Positions 1 through 9,642 of a stretch of 64,000 nt of DNA are shown here, in pieces; position 1 is the stretch's first letter, and every line of letters begins with the position of its first letter. A program made the translations under genes and the position numbers. Under the pieces are notes generated by a model that was not told where the DNA came from, ran no database searches, and was given only the letters and a program-made list of their open reading frames with translations. Source of the stretch: Kocuria rhizophila DC2201 (GTDB taxonomy: Bacteria; Actinomycetota; Actinomycetes; Actinomycetales; Micrococcaceae); contig NC_010617.1 in NCBI RefSeq assembly GCF_000010285.1, positions 2,604,001 to 2,668,000 on the forward strand, in the 5' to 3' direction.

Positions 1-200
1 ATGGAGTTCACCAGCCGCTCCCCAAACTCCTGGCGCTCGCTCCACGCGGCGTCCAGGTGCAGGGACTGCGTATTCATGGTGAGCGTGGTGAACAGGACGT
101 TGTCCGCCTCCGTGACGGTGCGCCCGGGGGCGTGCTTGTACACGGCGCCCACCTCGAACTCGTCGAAGTACAGCCCGCGCTGCTCGATGACCTTGGCCAT
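1..200 (-). CDS. MaoC-family enoyl-CoA hydratase (3' end outside window)
   Basis: Only the first 66 residues are visible. The start ATG (198-200) is preceded by GGAGGA. The N-terminus, beginning MAKVIEQRGLYFDEFEVGA and continuing through TVTEADNVLFTTLT, is typical of MaoC/hot-dog dehydratases that sit beside acyl-CoA carboxylase operons. The catalytic Asp/His of the hydratase loop would lie outside the window. It is the fourth gene of the minus-strand operon with the carboxylase and dehydrogenase, 80 bp after the dehydrogenase stop. The order carboxylase beta, alpha, FadE19-like dehydrogenase, MaoC matches accD1-accA1-fadE19-Rv2499c of Mycobacterium tuberculosis. A role in leucine or branched acyl-CoA degradation is therefore inferred from context. 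Confidence 0.85.
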   Translation of the reverse strand, partial: MAKVIEQRGLYFDEFEVGAVYKHAPGRTVTEADNVLFTTLTMNTQSLHLDAAWSERQEFGERLVNS

Positions 201-280
201 GCGGTCCTCCTTGCCGGTGCGCCCCGCAAAGGGGCGGCGCGTTCGGTCGTGCTCGGGTGACGTGGTGCCGGGAGCCCCGG

Positions 281-1462
281 TCACAGCCCCAGTTCGCGGG
301 CGATCAGCATGAGCTGGACCTCCGTGGTGCCCTCCCCGACCTCCAGGATCTTGGAGTCGCGGTAGTGGCGGGCCACGCGGAACTCGTTGATGAACCCGTA
401 GCCGCCGAACACCTGGGTGGCGTCCCGGGCGTTGTCCATCGCGGCCTCACCGGCCACCAGCTTGGCGATCGCGGCCTCCGTCTTGAACGGCTTGCCCTTG
501 AGCATGCGGGACGCGGCGTCGTAGTAGGCCAGGCGGGCCTGGTGCACGCGGGCGCGCATCCGGGCGATCTTGAACGCCACGGCCTGGTTCTTGCCGATCG
601 AGCGGCCGAACTGCTCACGCTCGGTGGCGTAGCGGATGGCCTCCTCCAAACAGCCCTGCGCGGCACCCGTGGCGAGGGCGGCAATTGCGATGCGGCCCTC
701 GTCCAGGATCCGCAGGAAGTTCGCGTAGCCGCGGCCCCGCTCGCCCAGCAGGTTGGCCTCCGGGACGGTGACGTCCTCGAACGTCAGCGGGTGGGTGTCC
801 GAGGCGTTCCAGCCCACCTTGTTGTACGCCTTCTGCGCGGTGAAACCGGGGGTGTCCGTGGGCACCAGGATGGTGGAGATCTCCTTCTTCTCCCGCCCGT
901 CCGCCGTGGTGGTGGTGCCCGTGACCGCGGTGACGGTGACGAGCTTGGTGATGTCCGTGCCGGAGTTGGTGATGAACTCCTTGCTGCCGTTGATCACCCA
1001 GTTGCCGTCCGTGAGCGCCGCGCGGGTGCGGGTGCCGCCGGCGTCGGAGCCGGCCTCCGGCTCGGTGAGCCCGAAGCCCGCGAGCGCCTGGCCGCTGGCC
1101 AGCTGGGGCAGCCACTGCTGCTTCTGCTCCTCGGTGCCGAACAGGTACACGGGCATGGCGCCCAGCGAGACGCCGGCCTCCAGGGTGATGGCCACGGACT
1201 GGTCCACGCGGGCGATCTGCTCCAGGGCCAGGCACAGCGCGAAGTAGTCCCCGCCCTGTCCCCCGTACTCCTCCGGGAAGGGAAGCCCGAACAGACCCAT
1301 CTCCGCCATCTGGGACTGGATCTCGTACGGGAACGAGTGCTCCTCGTCGTGCTTGGCGGAGACCGGGGCGATCTCCTCGTCCGCGAACTCGCGCACGGCG
1401 TCCGAGAGCGCCTGGTACTCCTCGGACAGTTCGAACGTGTTCAGCTCGGTGTTATCGCTCAT
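281..1462 (-). CDS. Acyl-CoA dehydrogenase, isovaleryl/FadE19-like
   Basis: A 393-residue FAD flavoprotein that introduces the 2,3-double bond into an acyl-CoA, passing electrons to ETF in the cytoplasm. Family signatures are present: the FAD/substrate segment GFGLTEPEAGSDA (about residues 130-142), the C-terminal motif DATQVFGGYGFINEF, and EVGEGTTEVQ near the end. The Glu of GEGT (about residue 377) sits at the usual catalytic-base position of short/medium-chain family members. Length is normal. It lies 133 bp downstream of the carboxylase alpha gene in the same operon, so isovaleryl-CoA or another branched acyl-CoA is the likely substrate. The class assignment is firm; the substrate is inference from the M. 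tuberculosis fadE19 parallel. Confidence 0.92.
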   Translation of the reverse strand: MSDNTELNTFELSEEYQALSDAVREFADEEIAPVSAKHDEEHSFPYEIQSQMAEMGLFGLPFPEEYGGQGGDYFALCLALEQIARVDQSVAITLEAGVSLGAMPVYLFGTEEQKQQWLPQLASGQALAGFGLTEPEAGSDAGGTRTRAALTDGNWVINGSKEFITNSGTDITKLVTVTAVTGTTTTADGREKKEISTILVPTDTPGFTAQKAYNKVGWNASDTHPLTFEDVTVPEANLLGERGRGYANFLRILDEGRIAIAALATGAAQGCLEEAIRYATEREQFGRSIGKNQAVAFKIARMRARVHQARLAYYDAASRMLKGKPFKTEAAIAKLVAGEAAMDNARDATQVFGGYGFINEFRVARHYRDSKILEVGEGTTEVQLMLIARELGL

Positions 1463-1595
1463 GTCGGTTCCTCCGTGTGGTCGGTCGAGCGGTGCTCGTC
1501 CGGTGGGGTCGTCGGTGTCGTCGTGGGCCCGGGTGCCGGGGCGTCCGGGGCTCTGCTGGGTGTCGCGGGCTCTGCGCGATGTCGCGCGGGGCCGG

Positions 1596-3665
1596 CTAGG
1601 CGGCGGGGGCCTCGCCGTCCGCGTCCCCGGTGTCGTCCGTCTCGATCGTGGCGACCACCTGGTCCACCTTCACGCGGTCCCCCACACCCACCAGCACGGT
1701 GACGGTCCCGGGCAGGGTGGCGGTGATCGGGTGCTCCATTTTCATGGCCTCCACGGAGACCACTGTGCGGCCCTCCGCCACGTGCTCGCCGCTCTCCGCG
1801 AGCACGGCCACCACGGTGCCCGGCATGGGCGAGCGCAGCTCCGGTCCGCCCGCGGTGGTCTCCCGCTCGATCTGTGCCAGCTGCGCCTGCAGCGCCCCGG
1901 TGCGGGTCCGCACGGGGATCTCGAACGACGCCGCCCCCTCGCTCACGTGCACCGTGCGGCCTTCCGCGGTGTCCGGGTTCCCGGCACCCACGGCGGTCAC
2001 GACGGCGCGCGAGGGGTCTTCCTCGAACGACGCCGGTCCGGGCAGGGCCGCGGTGGCGGAGAAGCCGTCCGCGCGCCACGCGGTGCCGCCGATCCGGCGT
2101 GCGGCCAGCCGGTCCCGGTGCGCGGCGGTGTCGGAGGCGGTGCGGCGCTCGGCGCCATGGTGCCCGTCGGCTCCGGGGTCGGCCACGGGGTCCGTGCCGG
2201 CCCCGGCATCGGGGGCGTCCGGCAGGGAACCCGCGCGGGCGGCGTCGTCGTCCCGGGAGCCCAGGACCACGTGGGCGGCGAGCGCCTCCAGGTAGGCGTC
2301 CGGCTGGGCGAACTGCAGCTGCGGGAGCTTGCGCTCGATGAGGCCGGTGTCCATGCGCCCGGCCACCACGTCCTCGTCCGTGAGCAGCATGTGCAGGTAC
2401 TCCACGTTGGTGCCCACGCCCAGGATCACGGTGTCCTCGAGCGCGGCGCGCAGCCGCTGCAGTGCAGTGCGGCGATCCGGGCCGTGCGCGATGACCTTGG
2501 CGAGCATGGGGTCGTAGTCCAGGCCCACGCGCTGGCCCGCCATGATCCCGGAGTCCACGCGGACGCCCGGTCCGGAGGCGTCCCGCAGGGCCACCACGGT
2601 GCCCTCGGTGGGCAGGAAGCCGCGCGCGGGATTCTCCGCGTAGACGCGCGCCTCCACGGCGTGGCCGTCCAGGTGGACGTCCTCCTGGGTGAGCGTGAGG
2701 TGCTCGCCGTCCGCGATCCGCACCTGCCACTCCACCAGGTCAACGCCCGTGACCATCTCGGTCACGGGGTGCTCCACCTGCAGGCGGGTGTTCATCTCCA
2801 TGAAGTAGAAGGTGTCAGGCTCGCGGTCCGAGACCAGGAACTCCACGGTCCCGGCACCCACGTAGTCCACGGCCTTCGCGGCGGCCACGGCGGCCTCCCC
2901 GATGCGTGCACGGGTGGCGGCATCCAGCAGGGCGGACGGGGCCTCCTCAATCACCTTCTGGTGGCGGCGCTGCAGCGAGCACTCGCGCTCCCCCAGGTGG
3001 ATCACGTGGCCGTGGGTGTCCGCGAGGACCTGCACCTCGATGTGGCGCGGGGTGGCCACGAGCTGCTCGATCAGCAGGGTGTCGTCCCCGAAGCTCTGCT
3101 TCGCCACGCGGCGCGCGGCGGGCAGCGCCTCGGCGAGGTCCTCGTAGCGCTCGACCACGTGCATGCCCTTGCCGCCACCACCGGCGGACGGCTTGATGAG
3201 CACGGGGAACGGCATGTCCGCGGCGGCCGCCACGAGCTGCTCGTCCGTGAGACCGGGCTCGGAGACCCCCTGCACCAGGGGGACCCCGTGCTCGGCCACC
3301 TGCAGCTTGGAGGCGATCTTGTCCCCCATGATCTCCAGCGCACACTCCCGCGGGCCGATGAACGCGATCCCCGCCGCGGCGCACGCGCGGGCGAAGTCCA
3401 CGTTCTCGGCGAGGAAGCCGTAGCCGGGATGGACGGCCTCCGCGCCGGTCTCCCGTGCGGCGGCCACGACGGCGTCGATGTCCAGGTAGCTCTCGGCGGC
3501 GGCCGCGGGACCGATCCGCACGGCCACGTCCGCCTCCTTCACGTGGCGGGCGCCGGCATCGGCGTCCGAGTAGACGGCCACGGAGCGGATGCCCATGGCG
3601 CGCAGGGTGCGCATCACGCGCACGGCGATCTCGCCTCGGTTGGCGACGAGCACGGTGGAGAACAT
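1596..3665 (-). CDS. Acyl-CoA carboxylase alpha subunit (biotin carboxylase plus biotin carrier), methylcrotonyl-type
   Basis: A 689-residue protein starting at ATG 3663-3665 with [19 protein letters not shown], the standard biotin-carboxylase N-terminus. Upstream in-frame codons are shadow sequence. The ATP-grasp region carries [14 protein letters not shown] and [14 protein letters not shown]. The biotin carrier domain ends the protein with [10 protein letters not shown], the biotinylated Lys being about residue 642. It forms biotin-dependent carboxylase with the neighbouring beta subunit, 11 bp upstream, and probably acts on 3-methylcrotonyl-CoA in leucine breakdown. The linker around residues 470-560 is low-complexity and contains a copy of the dispersed GACGACGCCGC repeat (2239-2249), read as Asp-Asp-Ala-Ala. 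Propionyl- or geranyl-CoA carboxylase are alternatives. Confidence 0.9.
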   Translation of the reverse strand: MFSTVLVANRGEIAVRVMRTLRAMGIRSVAVYSDADAGARHVKEADVAVRIGPAAAAESYLDIDAVVAAARETGAEAVHPGYGFLAENVDFARACAAAGIAFIGPRECALEIMGDKIASKLQVAEHGVPLVQGVSEPGLTDEQLVAAAADMPFPVLIKPSAGGGGKGMHVVERYEDLAEALPAARRVAKQSFGDDTLLIEQLVATPRHIEVQVLADTHGHVIHLGERECSLQRRHQKVIEEAPSALLDAATRARIGEAAVAAAKAVDYVGAGTVEFLVSDREPDTFYFMEMNTRLQVEHPVTEMVTGVDLVEWQVRIADGEHLTLTQEDVHLDGHAVEARVYAENPARGFLPTEGTVVALRDASGPGVRVDSGIMAGQRVGLDYDPMLAKVIAHGPDRRTALQRLRAALEDTVILGVGTNVEYLHMLLTDEDVVAGRMDTGLIERKLPQLQFAQPDAYLEALAAHVVLGSRDDDAARAGSLPDAPDAGAGTDPVADPGADGHHGAERRTASDTAAHRDRLAARRIGGTAWRADGFSATAALPGPASFEEDPSRAVVTAVGAGNPDTAEGRTVHVSEGAASFEIPVRTRTGALQAQLAQIERETTAGGPELRSPMPGTVVAVLAESGEHVAEGRTVVSVEAMKMEHPITATLPGTVTVLVGVGDRVKVDQVVATIETDDTGDADGEAPAA

Positions 3666-3676
3666 GGAGAGGGCTC

Positions 3677-5284
3677 CTACATCCGGAAGAGGCCGAAGCC
3701 CGGGTCGGGAAGGGGTTGCAGGGACGCCGCGGCCAGCGCCATGGCCAGCACGCGGCGGGTGTCCGCGGGCTCGATCACGCCGTCGTCCCACAGCCGGGCC
3801 GTGGAGTAGTACGGGTTTCCCTGGGACTCGAACTGCTCACGGATGGGGGCCTCGAAGCGCTCCTGCTCCTGCGGGTCCATCTGCTCGCCACGCGCCGCCA
3901 GCTGGTCCTTCTTGACCGTGGACAGCACCGACGCCGCCTGCGGACCGCCCATCACGGAGATCCGGGCGTTGGGCCACATGAACAGGAACCGCGGGGAGTA
4001 CGCGCGCCCGCACATGGAGTAGTTGCCGGCGCCGAAGGAGCCGCCCACCACCACGGTGAACTTCGGCACCCGGGTGGAGGCCACCGCGGTGACCATCTTG
4101 GCGCCGTTCTTGGCAATGCCACCGGCCTCCGCGTCCCGGCCCACCATGAAACCTGTGATGTTCTGCAGGAACACCAGGGGCACGCCGCGCTGGTCGCACA
4201 GCTCGATGAAGTGCGCGCCCTTGAGCGCTGCCTCGGAGAACAGGATGCCGTTGTTCGCCACGATCCCCACGGGGTGGCCGTCGATGTGGGCGAAGCCCGT
4301 GACCAGCGTGGTGCCGTAGTCCTTCTTGAACTCGTGGAACTCGCTGCCGTCCACGATCCGCCCGATGACCTCCCGCACGTCGTAGGAGCCGTTGACGTCC
4401 GCGGGGACGATCCCGTCCAGGTCCGCCACGCTCAGGTCCGGCTCCCGGGCGGCGATCACGTCCCACGCCACGGTCTTCTGCTCGGGGAGGGTGGCCACGA
4501 TGTCCCGGATGATCTCCAGGGCGTGCTCGTCGTTCTCCGCGAGGTGGTCGGTCACCCCGGAGGTGAGGGTGTGCAGCTCTCCACCGCCCAGCTCCTCCGG
4601 GGTCACTTCCTCCCCGATGGCCGCCTTCACGAGCGGCGGGCCCCCCAGGAAGATGGTGCCCTGGTGTCGCACGATCACGGTCTCGTCGCTCATCGCGGGC
4701 ACGTACGCGCCACCCGCGGTGCACGAGCCCAGCACGGCGGAGATCTGCGGGATCCCGCGGGCGGAGAGGTTCGCCTGGTTGTAGAAGATCCGCCCGAAGT
4801 GGTCCCGGTCCGGGAACACCTCGTCCTGCATCGGCAGGAACGCCCCGCCGGAGTCCACCAGGTACACGCACGGCAGCCGGTTCTCGGCGGCGATCTCCTG
4901 CGCCCGCAGGTGCTTCTTGACCGTCATGGGGTAGTAGGCGCCGCCCTTCACGGTGGCGTCGTTGCACACCACCACCGCCAGGCGGCCCCGGACCATCCCG
5001 ATCCCGGCGATGACCCCCGCGGCCGGGCACGCGCCGTCGTACATGTCCTCCGCGGCCAGGGCGCCGATCTCCAGGAACGGCGAGCCCTCGTCCAGCAGCC
5101 GGGCCACGCGCTCGCGCGGCAGCAGCTTGCCGCGGGAGCGGTGGCGCTCACGGCTCTTCTCGGGGCCACCCAGGGCGGCCCTGGCCGTGCGCTCACGCAG
5201 CTCGTCCCGCAGCCGCGCGTTGGTCTCGCTGTTCGTGCGGAACGCGGCGGAGCTGCGGTCCAGCTCGCTCGTGAGGAATGCCAT
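3677..5284 (-). CDS. Acyl-CoA carboxylase beta (carboxyltransferase) subunit, methylcrotonyl-type
   Basis: A 535-residue crotonase-fold carboxyltransferase that moves the carboxyl group from biotin to an acyl-CoA. The start is ATG 5282-5284 ([16 protein letters not shown]), preceded by GAAGGGA. The N-terminal CT half contains [13 protein letters not shown] and [16 protein letters not shown]. The C-terminal half contains [20 protein letters not shown] and [16 protein letters not shown]. These match methylcrotonyl-CoA carboxylase beta subunits (LiuB/AccD1) more than AccD4-6 types. It is the first gene of the minus-strand operon and is divergent from a TetR gene, which is the natural candidate to control it. 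Confidence 0.92.
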   Translation of the reverse strand: MAFLTSELDRSSAAFRTNSETNARLRDELRERTARAALGGPEKSRERHRSRGKLLPRERVARLLDEGSPFLEIGALAAEDMYDGACPAAGVIAGIGMVRGRLAVVVCNDATVKGGAYYPMTVKKHLRAQEIAAENRLPCVYLVDSGGAFLPMQDEVFPDRDHFGRIFYNQANLSARGIPQISAVLGSCTAGGAYVPAMSDETVIVRHQGTIFLGGPPLVKAAIGEEVTPEELGGGELHTLTSGVTDHLAENDEHALEIIRDIVATLPEQKTVAWDVIAAREPDLSVADLDGIVPADVNGSYDVREVIGRIVDGSEFHEFKKDYGTTLVTGFAHIDGHPVGIVANNGILFSEAALKGAHFIELCDQRGVPLVFLQNITGFMVGRDAEAGGIAKNGAKMVTAVASTRVPKFTVVVGGSFGAGNYSMCGRAYSPRFLFMWPNARISVMGGPQAASVLSTVKKDQLAARGEQMDPQEQERFEAPIREQFESQGNPYYSTARLWDDGVIEPADTRRVLAMALAAASLQPLPDPGFGLFRM

Positions 5285-5306
5285 GTCGTCCCTTCGGGAA
5301 ACTTCA

Positions 5307-5322
5307 GTTAATACTCGATAAC
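5307..5322. promoter_or_regulatory. Possible TetR operator between divergent operons
   Basis: The 126 bp between the carboxylase beta start and the TetR start contain a local AT-rich stretch. It holds GTTA-N8-TAAC (5307-5322) and a TATAGT hexamer (5333-5338). The half-sites are only 4 bp, so this is a weak candidate based mostly on position between two divergent acyl-CoA operons. Confidence 0.3.
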
Positions 5323-5410
5323 CAAGATGGACTATAGTGACCTGCATCACGGTTGTCCACGCCCGCCCGCGCCGCTGTCCGGCGGGCCCGGCGCCCTGCA
5401 AGGAGGTCGC

Positions 5411-6022
5411 GTGTCGGTGACGCCCCGCGAGCAAGCCAAGACCGAGCGTCGTCGTCGGATTCTCGACGCCGCCGCCGAACTGTTCGCGCGCCACGGCTAC
5501 CAGGCCGTGTCCCTGCAGAGCGTCGGGGAGCAGGCTGGGATCTCCGGACCCGGCGTGTACCGGCACTTCAAGAGCAAGCAGGACATCCTCAGCGAGCTGC
5601 TCGTGGAGATCTCCCAGCGCCTGCTCACGGGCGGCCGTGCGATCCGCGAGCGCCACGGGGACAGCCCCCGTGCCCTGGCGGAGCTGATCTCCTTCCACGT
5701 GGACTTCGCCCTCGCGGACTCCGCGCTGATCCGCGTGCACGAACGCGATTTCGGGTCCCTGGAGCAGCACACCCGGCGCGCCGTGCGGAACATCCAGCGG
5801 CAGTACCTGGCGCAGTGGCGCGAGGTGCTGCACACTCTGGACCCCGAGCGCCCCCTGCAGGACCAGACCACGCGCGCGTTCGCCGTGATCGGCCTGATCA
5901 ACTCCACCGCGTACTCGCGCGCCCGGACCGAGAGCCCGGACGCCCAGGTCAGCGCGGTCCTCAAGGAGATGTCCCGGCTCGCGCTGGGCCTCCCCGCCGA
6001 GCCCGTCCCCAGCGAAAGGTGA
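5411..6022 (+). CDS. TetR-family transcriptional regulator of acyl-CoA genes
   Basis: The GTG start at 5411 is chosen because CAAGGAGG lies just upstream; an earlier in-frame ATG at 5327 has no ribosome site and adds non-conserved residues. The 203-residue protein has a TetR DNA-binding domain at its N-terminus ([15 protein letters not shown], then [17 protein letters not shown]) and a ligand-binding helical domain. It is divergent from the carboxylase operon and 4 bp ahead of an acyl-CoA dehydrogenase, like Rv2506 in M. tuberculosis. Repression of both operons with release by an acyl-CoA is inference. Confidence 0.88.
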   Translation: MSVTPREQAKTERRRRILDAAAELFARHGYQAVSLQSVGEQAGISGPGVYRHFKSKQDILSELLVEISQRLLTGGRAIRERHGDSPRALAELISFHVDFALADSALIRVHERDFGSLEQHTRRAVRNIQRQYLAQWREVLHTLDPERPLQDQTTRAFAVIGLINSTAYSRARTESPDAQVSAVLKEMSRLALGLPAEPVPSER

Positions 6023-6026
6023 CCCC

Positions 6027-7196
6027 ATGATCCACGGTTTCTACGACGAGGAGCACGACGAGTTCCGCTCCGTGGCCCGCGAGTTCAACGAGCGCGAGGT
6101 GGCCCCGCACTACGCCCAGTGGCACGCCGAGCACATGATGGACCGCGGCGTGTGGAACCGGGCGGCGGAGGCCGGGCTGCTGGGCCTGGCCGTGCCAGAG
6201 CGCTACGAGGGCATGGGGCTCACCGACTACCGCTTCCGCGCCGTGATGGACGAGGAGTTCGTGCGCGCGGGCCACCTGGCCCTGGGGCTTGCGTTCCACC
6301 TGCAGGACGACTGGGTGCTGCCGCATCTGCTCGCGTACGGCACGGACGAGCAGAAGCAGCGCTGGCTGCCCGCGATCCTGGGCGGGGAGATGGTCACGAG
6401 CGTCGCGTTCACCGAACCGGGCGCGGGCTCCGACCTGCGCGGGGTGCGCACCAGGGCCGTGCGCGACGGCGAGGAGTACGTGCTCAACGGCCAGAAGACG
6501 TTCATCGGCAACGGCATCTCCGGCGACGCCGCCCTGGTCCTGGCCCGCACGGACGGCGGCACCTCCCCGCGCGGGAACCGGGACAGCTTCAGCCTGTTCC
6601 TGGTGGAGAAGAAGGACCACGCGGGCTACACCACGGGCAAGCAGCTGGACAAGATGGGCCTGCAGGCCTCGGACACCGCGGAGCTGTTCTTCGACGACGT
6701 CCGGGTGCCCGCCGCCAACCTCGTGGGCGAGGAGGGCAGGGGGCTGGACCAGATCACGGAGCAGCTGCCACAGGGCCGGCTGGGCGTGGCCGTGGCCGCG
6801 ATGGCCGTTGCCGAGGGCGTGCTGGGCGAGACCGTGGAGTTCGTCTCCACCCGCAACGTGTTCGGCGAGCGCGTGCTGGACTTCCAGAACACGCAGTTCG
6901 AGCTTGCCGAGCTGAGCGCGCAGCTGGAGGCGTCCCAGGCGTACGTGGCGCACTGCGTGGAGCTGTTCAACCGGGGCCAGCTGGATCTCATCGCGGCCTC
7001 GAAGATCAAGCTGCAGGCCACCGGCACGGTCAAGGACCTGGTGGACCGATGCCTGCAGCTGCACGGCGGGTTCGGATACATCCTGGAGTCCTCCGTGGCG
7101 CAGGCGTACACGGCCGTGCGGCTGCTCACGATCTTCGGCGGCACGGACGAGATCCTCAAGGCCACCGTGGGCCACCACATCGCGGCCGCGAACTGA
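6027..7196 (+). CDS. Acyl-CoA dehydrogenase-family protein with both catalytic Glu positions substituted
   Basis: A 389-residue acyl-CoA dehydrogenase fold with [17 protein letters not shown] and [10 protein letters not shown], so FAD and substrate sites look kept. The two known positions for the catalytic base are changed. The C-terminal motif is FGGTDEI, with Gly where YEGT has Glu. The helix-G motif is [10 protein letters not shown], with Gly where long-chain and isovaleryl enzymes have Glu (LPQERL). It is translated directly after TetR (4 bp gap) and before an acyl-CoA ligase. It may use another base, act on an unusual substrate, or have a non-dehydrogenase role. The family call is firm; activity is open. 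Confidence 0.85.
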   Translation: MIHGFYDEEHDEFRSVAREFNEREVAPHYAQWHAEHMMDRGVWNRAAEAGLLGLAVPERYEGMGLTDYRFRAVMDEEFVRAGHLALGLAFHLQDDWVLPHLLAYGTDEQKQRWLPAILGGEMVTSVAFTEPGAGSDLRGVRTRAVRDGEEYVLNGQKTFIGNGISGDAALVLARTDGGTSPRGNRDSFSLFLVEKKDHAGYTTGKQLDKMGLQASDTAELFFDDVRVPAANLVGEEGRGLDQITEQLPQGRLGVAVAAMAVAEGVLGETVEFVSTRNVFGERVLDFQNTQFELAELSAQLEASQAYVAHCVELFNRGQLDLIAASKIKLQATGTVKDLVDRCLQLHGGFGYILESSVAQAYTAVRLLTIFGGTDEILKATVGHHIAAAN

Positions 7197-7274
7197 GCCC
7201 ACCACCCCACCTCGAGACACCCGCCGGCCCCGGTCCCTGCTGACCCTCCCGGCACCCGACCAAGGAGACACCCG

Positions 7275-8897
7275 ATGACCGATCCCACGCCGTCGTACGC
7301 CGCCGGGCCCACCGATCAGCCCCTGCTGGAACAGACCATCGGCGAGAACCTGCACGAGACCGCCGAGCGGTTCCCTGACCACGAGGCCCTCGTGGACGTG
7401 GCTGCTGGAAAACGGTGGACCTACCGCGAGTTCCTGCACGACGTCCGGTCCCTTGCCACGGGCCTGGACCGGCTGGGCGTACGCACGGGGGACCGGGTCG
7501 GAATCTGGGGGCCCAACTCGTGGGAGTGGGTGCTCATGCAGTACGCGTCCGCGGAGCTCGGCGCGATCCTGGTGAACATCAACCCGTCCTACCGCCAGCA
7601 CGAGGTGGACTTCGCGCTCGCGCAGGCCGGGATCTCCACGGTGGTCAGCAGTCCCGCGTTCAAGAACAGCGACTACGCGGGGATGCTGGAGGCCGCCCGC
7701 CCCCACGCCCCGGAGCTGCAGAACGTGGTGCTCATGGGCAGCCCCGAGTGGGACGCCCTGTTCGTGGAGCCCGACGACGCCCGGCTCGCCTCGGTCGCCA
7801 CGGGCCTGCACGCCGACGACGCCGTGAACATCCAGTACACGTCCGGCACCACGGGGCGCCCCAAGGGAGCCACCCTCAGCCACCGGAACATCCTCAACAA
7901 CGGGTACTTCATCGGGGAGCTGCTGCACTACACCGCCGAGGACCGGATCGTGGTGGTCCCCCCGCTGTACCACTGCTTCGGCATGGTGATCGGGAACCTC
8001 GCGGCCACGTCCCACGGCTGCGCGATCATCCTGTCCGGGCCGGGTTTCGACCCGCGGGCCGCGCTGCGCGCCGTCGCCCAGGAGAGGGCGACCAGCCTGT
8101 ACGGGGTGCCCACCATGTTCATCGCGGAGCTAGAGCTGCCGGACTTCGGGGACTACGACCTCTCCACCCTGCGCACCGGGGTGATGGCGGGGTCCCCGTG
8201 CCCCATGGAGGTCATGCGCAAGGTCATCTCCGAGATGCACATGAGCGAGGTGGCCATCTGCTACGGCATGACCGAGACCTCCCCCGTGAGCTTCCAGACC
8301 CGCTCGGACGACTCCCTGGACCGCCGCGTGGGCACCGTGGGGCGGGTGCACCCGCACGTGGAGGTCAAGATCGTGGACCCCTCCACGGGCGAGACCGTGC
8401 CCCGCGGGCAGGCCGGCGAGTTCTGCACCCGCGGCTACTCGGTGATGAAGGGCTACTGGGGCCAGGAGGAGAAGACCCGCGAGGCCATCGACCCCGAGGG
8501 CTGGCTGCACACCGGGGACATCGCCGTGATGGACGAGGACGGCTACGCGCAGATCACCGGGCGCATCAAGGACATGGTGATCCGCGGCGGGGAGAACATC
8601 TACCCGCGCGAGGTGGAGGAGTTCCTCTACACCCACCCGGACGTCGTCGATGCCCAGGTGATCGGCGTGCCCAGCGAGAAGTACGGCGAGGAGCTCATGG
8701 TGTGGCTGCGGCTGCGCGACGGCGCTCCCGCCCTCACCGCCGAGGCCATCCTGGAGTTCGCGGACGGGAAGATCTCCCGCCACAAGATCCCCCGCTACGT
8801 GCACGTGGTGGAGGAGTTCCCCATGACCGTGACCGGCAAGGTCCGCAAGGTGGAGATGCGCGAGGAGGCGTTGAAACTGCTGGACCTGGAGGGGTGA
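7275..8897 (+). CDS. Fatty-acyl-CoA ligase (AMP-binding, FadD-type)
   Basis: A 540-residue adenylate-forming ligase that activates a carboxylic acid to its CoA thioester using ATP. The P-loop YTSGTTGRPKG is at about residues 186-196, followed by the CYGMTETSPVSF adenine motif. The hinge and C-terminal lid are HTGDIAVMDEDGYAQITGR, RGGENIYPREVEE, and the catalytic Lys in TVTGKVRK near the end. The start has AAGGAGA 6-8 bp upstream. It is last in the TetR/dehydrogenase operon and matches the position of fadD35 in M. tuberculosis. The substrate is probably a medium or branched fatty acid (inference). Confidence 0.92.
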   Translation: MTDPTPSYAAGPTDQPLLEQTIGENLHETAERFPDHEALVDVAAGKRWTYREFLHDVRSLATGLDRLGVRTGDRVGIWGPNSWEWVLMQYASAELGAILVNINPSYRQHEVDFALAQAGISTVVSSPAFKNSDYAGMLEAARPHAPELQNVVLMGSPEWDALFVEPDDARLASVATGLHADDAVNIQYTSGTTGRPKGATLSHRNILNNGYFIGELLHYTAEDRIVVVPPLYHCFGMVIGNLAATSHGCAIILSGPGFDPRAALRAVAQERATSLYGVPTMFIAELELPDFGDYDLSTLRTGVMAGSPCPMEVMRKVISEMHMSEVAICYGMTETSPVSFQTRSDDSLDRRVGTVGRVHPHVEVKIVDPSTGETVPRGQAGEFCTRGYSVMKGYWGQEEKTREAIDPEGWLHTGDIAVMDEDGYAQITGRIKDMVIRGGENIYPREVEEFLYTHPDVVDAQVIGVPSEKYGEELMVWLRLRDGAPALTAEAILEFADGKISRHKIPRYVHVVEEFPMTVTGKVRKVEMREEALKLLDLEG

Positions 8898-8911
8898 GAC
8901 CACCGGTTGTT

Positions 8912-8923
8912 CATTTATAAGTG
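8912..8923. promoter_or_regulatory. Near-palindrome upstream of the excisionase-type gene
   Basis: CATTTATAAGTG is palindromic except for one mismatched pair, in an unusually AT-rich patch 58 bp before the next start codon. Its position fits autoregulation by the downstream DNA-binding protein. No functional evidence beyond that. Confidence 0.35.
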
Positions 8924-8980
8924 GAAATGCGTTACGTTGTCGCTGAACGAACAGTGACTACTGCGCTCCAGGAGCACGCC

Positions 8981-9412
8981 ATGACGACCACGGTTGAACG
9001 GATCAACATCTCAGCACAGACCGTGCGGGAGGCGCAGGCCCCGGCACAGCACGGCGCAAGCCTGGTTCTTCGCGATGCTGCAGGCAACGACGTGGCTCTC
9101 CCGGCGGAGGTGCAGAGAACACTTCTCCGCGCCCTGTCCGCCATCGCGGAACACGGCTCGGTGGACATCGCCCAGACGCCCGAGGAGCTGACGAGCACCG
9201 TGGCCGCCAATCTCCTGGGCGTCTCCCGCCCCACACTCCTGCGGTGGGCCCGGGAGGGGCAGATCGAATCGTTCAAGGTCGGATCCCATGCGCGGTTCCG
9301 GCGTGCTGACGTGCTTCAGCTGCGCCAGCAGCGCGAAATGGCACGGCGTGCCGCATGTCAGGAGCTGCGGGAGGTGGATGCTGAGAACGACTTCGAATTT
9401 TTCGCAGATTAG
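8981..9412 (+). CDS. Excisionase/antitoxin-type DNA-binding protein without a recognisable toxin
   Basis: The start at ATG 8981 has CCAGGAGC upstream, giving 143 residues; the earlier in-frame ATG at 8921 lacks a ribosome site. The C-terminal half holds an excisionase (MerR-like) helix-turn-helix: AANLLGVSRPTLLRWAREG followed by FKVGSHARFRRADV. Such proteins commonly act as antitoxins upstream of a PIN-domain toxin. Here the next 230 bp (9413-9642) hold no PIN motif and no ORF I can recognise, so the partner is missing. A stand-alone regulator is the alternative. Confidence 0.75.
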   Translation: MTTTVERINISAQTVREAQAPAQHGASLVLRDAAGNDVALPAEVQRTLLRALSAIAEHGSVDIAQTPEELTSTVAANLLGVSRPTLLRWAREGQIESFKVGSHARFRRADVLQLRQQREMARRAACQELREVDAENDFEFFAD

Positions 9413-9642
9413 CGGCTCGCGGTGCGCGGCCCCATGGGCGGTGTCCGCGTCCTTCGCCGGGAACACCTTTCGCACCCCGCCTGTCTGATTCCCATGGTGC
9501 GCAAACAGCTGAGCTACTGGGGTGCCAGGGCAAACCATGTGCAGCTGGGCGAGGCATTCTCTCGTGCCGGTTGCCCCCAGTTCGCGAGGAGAGTGCGACG
9601 GACGCTCTCCCAGATCGCCCGTATGCCGTGAGAGGAGTGGAC

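Noticed and set aside
3455-5311. 618-residue open frame antisense to the carboxylase genes
   Set aside because: It is composed of His/Arg/Gly/Val-rich sequence typical of the antisense frame of GC-rich genes, has no conserved motif, and the opposite strand encodes well-conserved enzymes.
9422-9631. 69-residue frame after the excisionase-type gene as a toxin
   Set aside because: It lacks the acidic PIN residues and any RelE/HigB pattern, and has no ribosome site.
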